Shown: piece by piece, positions 53,017-62,582 of the stretch
Numbering within the stretch: the stretch's first letter is position 1
How the letters are laid out: each line of letters begins with the position of its first letter
Origin: Anaerolineae bacterium
GTDB taxonomy: Bacteria > Chloroflexota > Anaerolineae > Aggregatilineales > UBA2796
Assembly: GCA_019637555.1 (NCBI GenBank)
Contig: JAHBVK010000001.1
Coordinates: 248,001-312,000 of the forward strand
Length of the DNA: 64,000 bases
Direction of reading: 5' to 3'
The notes under the pieces: model-generated
Told to the model about the DNA's origin: nothing
Database searches by the model: none
Seen by the model: only the letters and a program-made list of their open reading frames with translations
Position numbers and translations under genes: made by a program

Positions 53017-55920
53017 ATGCCTTTTATTGAAGCGCCTACGACGTTCTATATGGGTCGTCGCTATAACCCCGGAACGCGGCAGCTCGATGATGAGGTTGTC
53101 TATTACGATTCTCGCGATCTGACTACTCATGCCGTCGTGGTCGGCATGACGGGCAGCGGCAAGACTGGAATGTGTATCTCGCTATTGGAAGAAGCAGTTC
53201 TAGATAACATCCCCGCGATCTGTATCGATCCAAAAGGGGACATCACTAACCTGCTGCTCACTTTCCCTAACCTTCGCCCGGAAGATTTCGCTCCTTGGAT
53301 CAATGTTGATGATGCGCGTCGCGCTGGTCTGAGTATCGAGGAATACACCACAGACATCGCCCAGCAGTGGCGTGATGGCTTGGCAAGCTGGAGCATCGTA
53401 CCACCCCGTATCGCTGCGATGAAGAATGCGGCGCAATTCAATATCTATACGCCGGGTTCGGATGCTGGTTTGCCCGTTAGCATTTTGCAGTCACTTGCCG
53501 CCCCGCGCGATGGTTTCGCCAATAATGAGGAACTGCATCGCGAACGGATCACTGGCATAGTCACGGCGTTGTTAGCGCTGATCGGTAAGCAAGTAGAACC
53601 TGTAAAAGATCGGGAACATGTACTGATCTCTAACATCTTCGAGAATGCTTGGCGTAACGGGCAAGACCTAACACTCGAAGACATCATCATACAGGTGCAA
53701 AAACCACCGTTTCCGAAGCTTGGTGTGTTCGACATCAATACCTTCTTCCCGGAAAAAGACCGCTTCAAGCTGGCGATGGAACTGAACAATATCATCGCTG
53801 CGCCGTCTTTCCAGAGCTGGATCAATGGCGAACCGCTGGACATCGGACGCTTGCTCTACACGCCGGAAGGGAAGCCCAAAGTCTCGATCTTCTATTTGGC
53901 GCATCTGACGGAAGCCGAGCGCACCTTCATCATCACTTTGCTGCTAGAGAATATGCATGCATGGATGCGCAGTCTCAGCGGTACGACGAGTTTACGCGCC
54001 GTGCTCTACTTTGATGAGGTATTCGGACATTTACCGCCTGCGCCCTATAACCCACCGACCAAAGAGCCATTGATTCGCTTGATCAAACAGGCGCGCGCCT
54101 TCGGTGTCGGGATCATTCTCGCCACGCAAAACCCCGGCGATCTGGACTACAAAGGGCTTTCCAACGCGGGTACGTGGATCATTGGAAAGTTGCAAACAGA
54201 AAACGACAAGAAGCGTGTCCTCACTGGATTACAGGCAGCTATCACCGCCGACTCCAATCTGGATTTCAACAACGTCAACGAGCTTCTTGGAGCACTCGGT
54301 CCTCGCGTATTCCTGATGCACAACATCCACGATCAAAGTGGTCCGATACTGTTCCACACTCGTTGGACAATGAGTTACCTGCGCGGACCGTTAACTCGCC
54401 AACAGATTCGCACACTAATGGAGCCACGCCTTCGAGCAATGCAGGAAGCATATGGTGTGTATCAGACACAGCGCGATCCATTGCCTGCGCCGAACCCAAC
54501 ACCAGCCCCCGCGCCAGTATCAAGCTATGCTCCACCACCAGTTGGCTCTACCGCCGCGACGCCACCGCCGACTTTGCCCGGCGAACGTCCTGCGGCATCT
54601 GCCAACCCATCTCCCGGTGTGGTAGGCGGCGGCACTGGCAATTCGCTATTTAGTCCATTCACGCAGCGCAGCGCACCTGTAACTCCAAACGATGTGGCGG
54701 CGACACCGCCGCCGCTACCTGACTTCCCGATTACGCAGCAGTACGCTATGCCGCCAGCGCCGGCAGGCGAGATCGCTACTTCGCCAGCCATCGACGAGGT
54801 TTACCAGAGTCTGCCTATTAGCAGCAATACTGCCGCGCCAACGGGTTCCGGATCGACAGTCGCTTTGACACAGAAAGGTCCCGATCTACCCGATGGCTAC
54901 GGTCCAATGCCGCCCGTGCTATCGTCTAGTAAAGCGCAGTTCTATCTGCCAACGGTGACAAACCTGCAGCAAGCAATCCGCCAATACGAACAGAGACTTG
55001 GCATCCAGGCAAGTAAGTTCGGTGGTTCACAGTTACTCTATCGCCCGGTACTGCTTGCTCAGGCAGTAGTCCGTTACTTGGATCGGAAATCTGGTGTTGA
55101 GGACGATCAACGCTGGGCATTTCACATCCCCAACGTAGAGTCAGCGGGCTTCATTCGCTGGAGTGATTATCAAGCAACACCCATCGATCCCGGACAGATT
55201 TCTCAGGAACCATACGGTGAGGCGTTCTACGGTACGCCGTCAGCAGGGTTGACCGACTCCAAGCGTATGACGGCACTGCGTAATGAACTCGTCGATTACC
55301 TCTACCGTACTGCCGCCATGACGGTGTTCTATAACTCCACGCTCAATACTTACGGTGCAGCGCGGGAAAGCAAACGCGACTTCTTAATCCGCCTACAGCA
55401 AATTGCCCGCGAACGTCGTGATGCTGAAATTGACCAGACAACGGCAAAGTACGATGCAACTCTGGCGAAACTAGAAGAGAAGCATCGCCGCGAAATACGC
55501 GATCTGGATGGTGATCAGGCGGCATTGGACGAACTTAAGCGTGAAGACCTGTACACAACTGGCGAAGCGATCATGAGCCTGATGAAAGGGCGCACTACCT
55601 ATACGCTTTCTCGTATGAGCCGAGCGCGGCGCTACAAGAAGCAGGCAGCCGAGCGCGCCTTCTCCACACAGCAGAATATCCAGGACCTTGAGCAGCAGAT
55701 GGATGCGACTCAGAACGAACTGCAAGATGTTCTGCGTGGCATAAACGATAAATGGGCAAAAGTCGCCACAACGGTTGAGGAGACTAAGATCAATCCACTG
55801 AAGAAAGATATCGTTCTGGAAGTCTTTGGGATTGGTTGGATACCCTCATGGTATGTGACTCTGAATAACCAATCTTTGATCTTGCCGGCATTTCCGGCGA
55901 AAGACGCGGCGCAAAGCTGA
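53017..55920 (+). CDS. HerA-like P-loop ATPase with Pro-rich and coiled-coil regions
   Basis: 967 residues. Walker A is VVVGMTGSGKTGMCISLLEE; Walker B is VLYFDEVFGHLPP; IKQARAFGVGIILATQNPGD resembles the sensor/arginine-finger area of HerA/FtsK-type pumps. A Pro/Ala-rich linker covers about residues 485-590. After a second domain, a coiled coil (about 805-930) has KYDATLAKLEEKHRREIRDL and NIQDLEQQMDATQNELQDVL. The family (DUF87/HerA) moves DNA or proteins. It is alone, without a NurA nuclease gene, and RBS is AAAGG. Confidence 0.8.
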   Translation: MPFIEAPTTFYMGRRYNPGTRQLDDEVVYYDSRDLTTHAVVVGMTGSGKTGMCISLLEEAVLDNIPAICIDPKGDITNLLLTFPNLRPEDFAPWINVDDARRAGLSIEEYTTDIAQQWRDGLASWSIVPPRIAAMKNAAQFNIYTPGSDAGLPVSILQSLAAPRDGFANNEELHRERITGIVTALLALIGKQVEPVKDREHVLISNIFENAWRNGQDLTLEDIIIQVQKPPFPKLGVFDINTFFPEKDRFKLAMELNNIIAAPSFQSWINGEPLDIGRLLYTPEGKPKVSIFYLAHLTEAERTFIITLLLENMHAWMRSLSGTTSLRAVLYFDEVFGHLPPAPYNPPTKEPLIRLIKQARAFGVGIILATQNPGDLDYKGLSNAGTWIIGKLQTENDKKRVLTGLQAAITADSNLDFNNVNELLGALGPRVFLMHNIHDQSGPILFHTRWTMSYLRGPLTRQQIRTLMEPRLRAMQEAYGVYQTQRDPLPAPNPTPAPAPVSSYAPPPVGSTAATPPPTLPGERPAASANPSPGVVGGGTGNSLFSPFTQRSAPVTPNDVAATPPPLPDFPITQQYAMPPAPAGEIATSPAIDEVYQSLPISSNTAAPTGSGSTVALTQKGPDLPDGYGPMPPVLSSSKAQFYLPTVTNLQQAIRQYEQRLGIQASKFGGSQLLYRPVLLAQAVVRYLDRKSGVEDDQRWAFHIPNVESAGFIRWSDYQATPIDPGQISQEPYGEAFYGTPSAGLTDSKRMTALRNELVDYLYRTAAMTVFYNSTLNTYGAARESKRDFLIRLQQIARERRDAEIDQTTAKYDATLAKLEEKHRREIRDLDGDQAALDELKREDLYTTGEAIMSLMKGRTTYTLSRMSRARRYKKQAAERAFSTQQNIQDLEQQMDATQNELQDVLRGINDKWAKVATTVEETKINPLKKDIVLEVFGIGWIPSWYVTLNNQSLILPAFPAKDAAQS

Positions 55921-55955
55921 TTTAGTGTCTCCAACTCAGTGGAGGGGTGATTCTT

Positions 55956-57119
55956 ATGAAACGGCTGTCTCTCATCGTCGTCTGCCTGATCTTAGTCATC
56001 CTTCCACTGACCACTACGCACGCGGGGTCAGGTAAAGGGATAAGCGACGAACGATTCGCCCGTCTTGCTCGTGGGATTAACCTGCCGGGGTGGTTCTGGT
56101 ACGGACCGGAAACTGTAAACGAAATCCGCAACCGATTCGCGCCGGAGGAATTTGTTCAACTTCGCGACATTGGCATGACCTATGTGCGTATCCCCATCAA
56201 TCTGCCCTTTGTCCATGATGAATCACAGTCCGATCTGCTCAACGACGAACATGTGAAGCTGCTTGAAGACGGCATTAGGATGATTCAGGCGGCAGGGCTG
56301 GCAACAATTGTCGATATTCACAGCACTTCGCTAGAAGATAGTGACGCTTCCGATTACTCCGCCAAGCTGGAAAATCCAGATTTTGCCGAGCGTTTCATTG
56401 CTTTCTGGTCGTCATTCTCCAAACGCCTAAGTAGCTTCGATCCCGAACTGACCTTCTTCGGTCCGATGAATGAACCAGTCTTTCAAGATGATCCACCAGC
56501 GTGGTTTCCACTGCAAGAACGGCTGATTGCGGCGATTCGTGCCAGTGCCCCGGAGCATACCATCATCGCTACTGGTAGTTTGTGGTCAGGCATCGAACAG
56601 TTAATGGCGCTGGAACCGCTGTCAGACCCTAACATCGTTTACGACTTCCACTTTTACGCGCCGATGCCATTTACACATCAGGGTGCAACGTGGACGCAAT
56701 CACCGTTGATCTATTTGCGCAGCGTGCCCTACCCCTCTAGCCCGGAAGCCGTCGCGCCACTTCTCGATAAACTGACCGATAAAGATGCGCGCGAAATCCT
56801 CAAGACTTATGGCGACGAGCGTTGGGATGCCGAACGCTTACAGAGCATCATCGGTGATGTGGTCTGGTGGTCTGGTCAGGTTAATGTTCGGCTGATCTGC
56901 GCCGAGTTCGGTGTTTTGCGTGATTATGCTGATCCAGAATCGCGTGCTCGCTGGCTGCACGATGTAGTATCTTACCTCGAACAGAATGGCGTCGGCTGGT
57001 CAATGTGGGACTACGACGGTAACTTTGGCATGGCAACCCGCCAGAGCGACGGTACGGTGAAACTCGATCCGATCATCGTTGCGGCGTTGGGCTTGAAGTT
57101 GCCTGAACAAGCTCAGTAG
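55956..57119 (+). CDS. Secreted GH5-type glycoside hydrolase
   Basis: About 387 residues with a signal peptide (MKRLSLIVVCLILVILPLTT). GH5 (endoglucanase) pattern: RLARGINLPGWFWYG, TYVRIPINLPFV, FFGPMNEPVFQD with the acid Glu, and ICAEFGVLRDYA with the nucleophile Glu. Start ATG 55956 has GGAGGGG upstream. It may cut beta-1,4-glucans or related polymers; which is unclear. Confidence 0.85.
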   Translation: MKRLSLIVVCLILVILPLTTTHAGSGKGISDERFARLARGINLPGWFWYGPETVNEIRNRFAPEEFVQLRDIGMTYVRIPINLPFVHDESQSDLLNDEHVKLLEDGIRMIQAAGLATIVDIHSTSLEDSDASDYSAKLENPDFAERFIAFWSSFSKRLSSFDPELTFFGPMNEPVFQDDPPAWFPLQERLIAAIRASAPEHTIIATGSLWSGIEQLMALEPLSDPNIVYDFHFYAPMPFTHQGATWTQSPLIYLRSVPYPSSPEAVAPLLDKLTDKDAREILKTYGDERWDAERLQSIIGDVVWWSGQVNVRLICAEFGVLRDYADPESRARWLHDVVSYLEQNGVGWSMWDYDGNFGMATRQSDGTVKLDPIIVAALGLKLPEQAQ

Positions 57120-57226
57120 GTAGTCGTAACGGGCGGAATCCCCACGACATCGATTCTCATTTTTGAGATGTCCATACTCGCGCTAAACTGTTGCCACTCA
57201 ATGTAATTTTGGTGAGGCAGGTAGCC

Positions 57227-58261
57227 ATGAAGCATAAGCTCGTATTGATAGCGGTGGCGTTGGGCTTGATCATGCCGTTATTGGGAACCTTCAGTCCCGC
57301 GAACGCACAGAATTGTACGAACGTCGTAGAGTCGGCTGAATGCAGGTTTGGCTTGCCAGCCGGTGAGTACGATGGTCTCTTCGGCGCGATGCAAGCGAAT
57401 CCCGCTCCCGGTGTCAATCAGATTCCGGCGGATGGCGGCGAATTATCGCGTTATTCTTACTGGAAACTGAGCGGTGACAGCATCACTTTCTACGATGCGC
57501 CGAACGGCAACGCTATCGGCACAATTGATCCCGGCTTCAACTTCTCCGGCATCATCAGTCGCCAAGGGGATTGGGTTGAAATCGCCCCTAACCATTGGAT
57601 TCCGCAAAGCGATCTGGAAGGCGTCAGCGCCTCTGCTTACAGCGGTGTGGAAATCGGCGGGTTAGCATTCCCAATGGCGTGGGTGGTCGATTATGTCCGT
57701 CCAAGTCAGGCTCCGGGCAAGGCACCTGCCGCAGGAACTCCCATCTTGCAACGCTACACGCGCGTATATATTTATAAGTCGGTACAGGTCGGTCAGTGGG
57801 AATGGTATCTGATCGGACCCGGACAGTGGATTGATCAGCGCAAAGTTGGTCGCCTGATCGTAACCCCGCCGCCTGCTGGCGTTGGTGGTCGCTGGATAGC
57901 TGTAGATCTCTACGAACAGGTGTTAGTTGCTTACGACGGCGATCGTCCGATTTTTGCTACACTGATTTCTTCTGGTCTGCGTAGCTGGCCCACCCGCGAA
58001 GGCATCTTCAAAATTTGGGCGCGCAAAGTCACCGATGCGATGAGTGGTGCGATGGGCAATCCTGACTACTATTCATTGCCCACCGTTCCATGGGTGATGT
58101 ATTTCGATAAGGATATCAGTTTGCACGGCACATACTGGCATGATCGATTCGGCTTAAAGCAGAGTCACGGCTGTGTCAATATGTCGATTACTGATGCGCG
58201 CTGGGTGTATGGCTTCACCGAAGGGGTGGACGCCACCATCTACGTGTGGCGTAGTCGCTAA
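57227..58261 (+). CDS. L,D-transpeptidase (YkuD) with signal peptide
   Basis: About 344 residues, signal peptide MKHKLVLIAVALGLIMPLLG. Central region may hold an SH3-like repeat (FYDAPNGNAIGTIDPG). The C-terminal YkuD domain runs from about 220, with ISLHGTYWHDRFGLKQSHGC and VNMSITDARWVYGF giving the HGx14SHGCVN motif and catalytic Cys. It makes 3-3 peptidoglycan cross-links. The GAGG precedes ATG 57227. Confidence 0.92.
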   Translation: MKHKLVLIAVALGLIMPLLGTFSPANAQNCTNVVESAECRFGLPAGEYDGLFGAMQANPAPGVNQIPADGGELSRYSYWKLSGDSITFYDAPNGNAIGTIDPGFNFSGIISRQGDWVEIAPNHWIPQSDLEGVSASAYSGVEIGGLAFPMAWVVDYVRPSQAPGKAPAAGTPILQRYTRVYIYKSVQVGQWEWYLIGPGQWIDQRKVGRLIVTPPPAGVGGRWIAVDLYEQVLVAYDGDRPIFATLISSGLRSWPTREGIFKIWARKVTDAMSGAMGNPDYYSLPTVPWVMYFDKDISLHGTYWHDRFGLKQSHGCVNMSITDARWVYGFTEGVDATIYVWRSR

Positions 58262-58282
58262 TCAGGATTTGTTCGTGGGAAT

Positions 58283-58320
58283 AAAACAGTGGGAGACTTG
58301 TTAAGTCTCCCACTGTTTTT
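58283..58320 (+). terminator. Bidirectional terminator for the L,D-transpeptidase and tRNA-His
   Basis: AAAACAGTGGGAGACTT (58283-58299) and AAGTCTCCCACTGTTTT (58303-58319) pair exactly with a 3-base loop and an oligo-T run. On the minus strand it also gives TTTT, so it can end the tRNA transcript. Confidence 0.9.
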
Positions 58321-58324
58321 TGTT

Positions 58325-58398
58325 GGGTGGCTGGAGGGCTTCGAACCCTCGCTCTTCTGATCCACAGTCAGACGTCTTACCCCTCGACTACAGCCACC
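58325..58398 (-). tRNA. tRNA-His (GTG)
   Basis: Minus strand. Acceptor arm GGTGGCT pairs with AGCCACC, followed by a C discriminator. The anticodon stem TCTGA/TCAGA encloses CTGTGGA, anticodon GTG, reading His codons. T-arm GAGGGTTCGAAGCCCTC. No CCA is encoded. A C at the discriminator opposite an extra 5' G fits tRNA-His. Confidence 0.95.
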
Positions 58399-58431
58399 AT
58401 CTCACTGCTAGTTGTGGACAGCTTAGAAGGC

Positions 58432-58460
58432 AGTATAGCACAGCTAGAAAGTGCTTTCCA
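58432..58460 (-). promoter_or_regulatory. Promoter of tRNA-His
   Basis: Minus-strand -10 TATACT (58432-58437) with an extended TG, and weak -35 TGGAAA 17 bases upstream. Start near 58425, about 27 bases before the mature 5' end. Confidence 0.5.
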
Positions 58461-58524
58461 GAGGCAAAATCAGGAGCTGCTATGCAGCCTCGCTCACGTT
58501 GCCTCGTACAGTTTGATGCTGACG

Positions 58525-58815
58525 TTACGAATTCGGCGTAACGGTAGGTCTGGGCGTCCGTGACGGTATCGGTGTGCGCGTTGGAGTCGGTGTTTCCGTT
58601 GCTGTCGCCGTCGCTGTTTCGGTGAACGTCGGTGTCAGCGTGGGCAGTTCTTCAATTGGTTGCAGTACAGGTGTGCGCGGCGCGAGCAACAGTGGTGGTT
58701 GGATAAGATGGGTAAGCATCCCTATCGCGCACAGGAACACCAGCACAGTCAGGATGATAAATACAAGTGTCAGCGTGTTATAGGTGCTGTTATCGCTACT
58801 GCGACTGTTATTCAT
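58525..58815 (-). CDS. Small single-span membrane protein with Thr/Pro tail
   Basis: 96 residues. A helix near residues 15-37 (LTLVFIILTVLVFLCAIGML), then TPTFTETATATATETPTPTR-like low-complexity sequence to the end. The tail probably sits outside the cell. No function inferred. It follows the PpiC lipoprotein gene on the minus strand after 71 bases. Confidence 0.65.
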   Translation of the reverse strand: MNNSRSSDNSTYNTLTLVFIILTVLVFLCAIGMLTHLIQPPLLLAPRTPVLQPIEELPTLTPTFTETATATATETPTPTRTPIPSRTPRPTVTPNS

Positions 58816-58886
58816 GCGCGTCTCCCCCGATGAGATGAGATAGCTACTACACTATCTACAAACTAGCTGGCATCAACTGTTCAGTA

Positions 58887-59840
58887 TTACGATTTGCCGT
58901 TGGGATACTTCTCAATCTTCGATTTCAAGATCAAATCTTGAATCCAACGCTCGAAGGCGATTTGGCTTAGACGTACACAACTCTCGCCAGCCACTGGACG
59001 ATCCTTCACTTTTTCCAGCGTCTGTACGATATGATACCCCAGTTCGCTGCGGATCGGTTCGCTAGTGGCGTTGACCTCTAGCGAGAATGCAGCATCTTCC
59101 ACACTGACTTGCAGTAATTGTCCGCGCGCAAACCACCCTAGATCACCACCCGTTTGCTTAGTGCTAACGTCCAGTGAATATTCCGCTGCTAACTGCGCGA
59201 AATCCACGCCCGAAGCAAGTTTGGTTTTCACTTCTTGAGCAGTTGCTTCATCGCGCACCAGAATATGACGGGCGTGTACTTGCTCTACGGCTACACAGGC
59301 GTTTTTGGTCACGATGTCACGCATCTGCAGAGTGATCAATGCCGAGCGTAGTTCAGTGCGGTAATCCACTTCGTTGATATTTTCCGCTTGTAATTGTGCC
59401 AACCACTTATCGCGCCCGCCCGCAATGTTGATATTCGCCTGAATCTCGGCGTCAATATCAGCATCCGTGACATTGATCCCCTGAATCGTCGCTGCTTGTT
59501 CAATTACTTTCTGCTGGATCAAGGCATCAAGTTCGGTCAGGCGCAGCGCCGTCATGTCCGAGGGCATCGCGTCGCCGATGGCGCGTATCCCGGCTAGACG
59601 CCGTTCTACTGCACGTTCCAGCGCCGTCAACGGGATAGTTTCATCGTTGACAACAGCAGCGATCGGTTCAGTCAGCGCCGCAGTAGTAGGAGCAACATTC
59701 TCCGCTTGTGCCGGTGTTTCGCCTGTTGTACTGCCAGAGGATGAAGATTCAGTGGTTGCTGGCGGCTGCGAACCACCGCAAGCGCTTAAAACCAAACTGC
59801 CCACTATGATGAGCAGTAGAAACCCAGTTGATTTTTTCAA
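58887..59840 (-). CDS. PpiC-type peptidyl-prolyl isomerase lipoprotein
   Basis: About 317 residues. TTG 59840 with AGGAG 10 bases upstream opens a lipoprotein signal (FLLLIIVGSLVLSACGG). SurA-like helical N-domain (LTELDALIQQKVIEQAATIQ). PpiC/parvulin domain: VEQVHARHILVRDEATAQEV, FAQLAAEYSLDVSTKQTGGD, LGWFARGQL and SEPIRSELGYHIVQTLEKV. It helps secreted proteins fold outside the membrane. Starts at ATG 59867 or TTG 59915 are possible but lack support. Confidence 0.88.
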   Translation of the reverse strand: MKKSTGFLLLIIVGSLVLSACGGSQPPATTESSSSGSTTGETPAQAENVAPTTAALTEPIAAVVNDETIPLTALERAVERRLAGIRAIGDAMPSDMTALRLTELDALIQQKVIEQAATIQGINVTDADIDAEIQANINIAGGRDKWLAQLQAENINEVDYRTELRSALITLQMRDIVTKNACVAVEQVHARHILVRDEATAQEVKTKLASGVDFAQLAAEYSLDVSTKQTGGDLGWFARGQLLQVSVEDAAFSLEVNATSEPIRSELGYHIVQTLEKVKDRPVAGESCVRLSQIAFERWIQDLILKSKIEKYPNGKS

Positions 59841-59984
59841 AACAGTACGACTCCTAGCCGAACCCATCCACAAACGGGGCATATGATAACGGTGCGTTGG
59901 GATGCTGGCAAGCAAGCAGTTAAAGGCTAGCTAGCCGTGTACCGCAATCGTTACGCGATTGAGAAAACTCACAATTCTTTAGTC

Positions 59985-60743
59985 TTAGAAGTAGACAGGA
60001 ATACCCAATAACGATGCCAACCACACTAACAGCGGCGCGATAACCAGAGCAGGTAGAAAGTTGGATAGGCGTGGCTGTTTGAGTTCTAGCAAGATCATCG
60101 GAATGCCCAGCATGATAATCCCGCCTGTTGCGGTCATTTCGCGCAGGTAAATGTTATTAGGGTCTAACGCGCCAGCAGCAGTTAAAGTACCGCCCAGTGC
60201 CATACCTATCAGCGCAAAACCACCCTGAACCACCAGTGCCGTAATCGCTGCGAAGCCCACGCCGATTCCCAGTGACGACGCAAATGCCATCGCCGCGAAG
60301 AAATCAAGCGCTGACTTGATCGCCAACAGTTGAATGTTCGCCGGATCGATACCATTCTGAACAGCGCCAATCACCGTCATTGGACCAACGCAGAACAGCA
60401 AACTCGCAGTGACGAATCCGGTGATGAAGCGAGTGCGTGCTTGCGCCGCATCGTCGCCACCCTTGCTGAACTGTGCCGCCTTCGTCTGTAGCCAACCGCC
60501 GAATCGCCGCACCGCCGCATCCAAACCCATCAGTTCGCCAATGATCACGCCAATGATCACGGCTAACAGCGGGATTAGCGGATTGCCCGTTTTCCACGCA
60601 TTTTGAAGTGAGATTAACAGCGTGACGAAGCCTAAACCCGTCATCACCGATTCCTGCATTTGCTTTGATAGCCTATTTCCAACCGTAATGCCGATCAGTG
60701 TACCGAAGATAATCGTGAATACGTTGAGGATGGTACCTGCCAT
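59985..60743 (-). CDS. DUF554 membrane protein
   Basis: 252 residues, about 7 membrane helices. MAGTILNVFTIIFGTLIGIT, LIPLLAVIIGVIIGELMGLD, FITGFVTASLLFCVGPMTVI and FALIGMALGGTLTAAGALDP are typical of DUF554. Function not established. ATG 60743 with AGGAAT upstream. No operon partner visible. Confidence 0.88.
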   Translation of the reverse strand: MAGTILNVFTIIFGTLIGITVGNRLSKQMQESVMTGLGFVTLLISLQNAWKTGNPLIPLLAVIIGVIIGELMGLDAAVRRFGGWLQTKAAQFSKGGDDAAQARTRFITGFVTASLLFCVGPMTVIGAVQNGIDPANIQLLAIKSALDFFAAMAFASSLGIGVGFAAITALVVQGGFALIGMALGGTLTAAGALDPNNIYLREMTATGGIIMLGIPMILLELKQPRLSNFLPALVIAPLLVWLASLLGIPVYF

Positions 60744-60871
60744 GCTTATTCCTGCTATCCGATTAAGAGGATGACAAAACACTTTTCTTCTTCAACTCTA
60801 ACGCGCCGAACGATTATACAGCGCGTCGTGTTAATGCTATGATTCAGGAACGCAAAGGAAAAGAGGTCGCT

Positions 60872-61948
60872 TTGACGGAATTTCTGCTGATCCGCCATGC
60901 AGTCAATGAATACGTAAAAACAGGCAAGTTGGCGGGTTGGACTCCCGGTGTTCATTTGAACGACGAAGGTCGCGCACAAGCTGTTGCACTCGGTCAGCGT
61001 CTGGCGAGTACTAAGATCGATGCTCTATACGCTAGTCCGCTGGAGCGTACTGTTGAGACGGCGCAAGCTGTACTCGAACATCACCCTGATCTGACTCTGC
61101 AACTGTTGGAGCAGGTGGGTGAAGTGCGCTACGGCGATTGGCAAGGCGCGGAATTGAATAAGCTCTACCGTCGCAAACAGTGGTTGATGGTGCAAGCATT
61201 TCCTAGCCGGATGCGCTTCCCTAACGGTGAAGCGATGCGGCACGCACAGATGCGCGCTGTCGATGCGCTGGAAATGCTGGCACAGCGTCATCCACGCTCC
61301 AGAGTCGCCGTTGTTTTTCATGCAGACATCATCAAACTGGTGCTGGCGTACTATCTGGGTGTTCCCATCGACCTATTCCAGCGCATAAACGTCTCGCCTG
61401 CCTCACTGTCGATCATCAGCATCGGTTATGGGCGTATCGGCGTTAACTTAATTAACGAAACGAGCTACCTACCGCAACCCAAGAAAGCTGATGGCAGCGT
61501 AACTGAACTGCGGAAAATTGGGGGACTAACAGTAGATGCACTGGGTGAACCGGGCAACCGTGTATTCTATTTGCAGGTGCATCATGACGGCGACAAACAG
61601 ACTACATTGCATATTGAAAAGACCCAAGCTCTGTTCATCGCTGACGAAATAGGGCGACTGCTTCCTCCAGAGGGTCAAGTAAACGAGTTGGCTGACAACT
61701 TGATGCCAGAATTGATCAATCCTGAGCCAGCCCTGTTTCGCGGAGGTAAAATAGAACTACAATACGAGGAGCAAACCGATTCCCCTGATCTGATACGTAT
61801 GGAGATCGTAGAACTGCTCGGTGAGGGTCAGGGTACGCCGCGCCTGTTGAGGGTCTGGGCTACGCGTCATCAGATGCTGGCACTCGGTCAGCGGGCGCGT
61901 GCGCTGGTACAGCGTGGACGCAGCGACGATACCAAAAGTGATAGTTAA
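60872..61948 (+). CDS. Histidine phosphatase fused to a DUF3090-like domain
   Basis: About 358 residues. N-terminal phosphoglycerate-mutase-like domain (1-200): FLLIRHAVNEYVKTGKLAG with the catalytic RHA, YASPLERTVETAQAVLEH, VRYGDWQGAELNKLY and VFHADIIKLVLAYYLG. From about 210 a second domain (RVFYLQVHHDGDKQTTLHIE, RVWATRHQMLALGQRARALV) is similar to the DUF3090 protein encoded next. In Actinobacteria, MSMEG_4193 phosphatase, DUF3090 and SCO1664 proteins occur as a cluster; here the first two are partly fused. TTG 60872 preferred (GAGG upstream), ATG 60839 possible. Confidence 0.8.
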   Translation: MTEFLLIRHAVNEYVKTGKLAGWTPGVHLNDEGRAQAVALGQRLASTKIDALYASPLERTVETAQAVLEHHPDLTLQLLEQVGEVRYGDWQGAELNKLYRRKQWLMVQAFPSRMRFPNGEAMRHAQMRAVDALEMLAQRHPRSRVAVVFHADIIKLVLAYYLGVPIDLFQRINVSPASLSIISIGYGRIGVNLINETSYLPQPKKADGSVTELRKIGGLTVDALGEPGNRVFYLQVHHDGDKQTTLHIEKTQALFIADEIGRLLPPEGQVNELADNLMPELINPEPALFRGGKIELQYEEQTDSPDLIRMEIVELLGEGQGTPRLLRVWATRHQMLALGQRARALVQRGRSDDTKSDS

Positions 61949-61970
61949 CGACAATTCCTGAAAGGAACTA

Positions 61971-62516
61971 TTGAACGTGGATCATACGGAAATCGAACTC
62001 AATCCCGTCGATTTCATTACCATTGGTACGGTGGGACCAAAGGGTCGCCGTCAGTTCTATTTGCAGGCAGGGGCGGAGCGGCAAGTAGTCTCACTGATCA
62101 TAGAAAAAGAACAGGCGCGCGTATTGGCGGAGACGTTAAGCGAACTACTGGATGATCTGATCAAGCGTAACGCTTCGCTGCCGGGAGATATGACCGATCT
62201 CAGTAAGTTAAACATGGATTTGCGCGATCCTATCGAACCGCGATTTCGTGTTGGTCAGATCGGTGTTGGCTACGATCCTGATCAAGATATGATCATTCTG
62301 GTCGCGCAAGAATTACTGGAGTTAGGTGCTTTGAACAGTGACGATGAAGATACGGATGAACCTAACGCTGAGGAATCGCAAGAACAGCCGAGTGTGGTGC
62401 GGTTATGGGTCTCCCGCCAACAGATGCGTGCACTCAGTGTTCATGCCATGAGTGTAGTCCGTCAGGGTAGAGTCGACCCTCAAAGTAACGGAAGAATGAT
62501 GTACTATTGGACCTAA
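61971..62516 (+). CDS. DUF3090-family protein
   Basis: 181 residues. DUF3090 blocks: IGTVGPKGRRQFYLQAGAER, VSLIIEKEQARVLAETLSEL, FRVGQIGVGYDPDQDMIILV and VVRLWVSRQQMRALSVHAMS. It has no signal or membrane helix. TTG 61971 has AAGGA upstream; GTG 61977 is another choice. It lies between the phosphatase and the SCO1664-like gene. Confidence 0.85.
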   Translation: MNVDHTEIELNPVDFITIGTVGPKGRRQFYLQAGAERQVVSLIIEKEQARVLAETLSELLDDLIKRNASLPGDMTDLSKLNMDLRDPIEPRFRVGQIGVGYDPDQDMIILVAQELLELGALNSDDEDTDEPNAEESQEQPSVVRLWVSRQQMRALSVHAMSVVRQGRVDPQSNGRMMYYWT

Positions 62517-62582
62517 TGAAAGTAGCCACAAGTGAAATTCAAGTTGGTAATAGAACTCGAGTGACGTAATGGGAGCGCAGTT

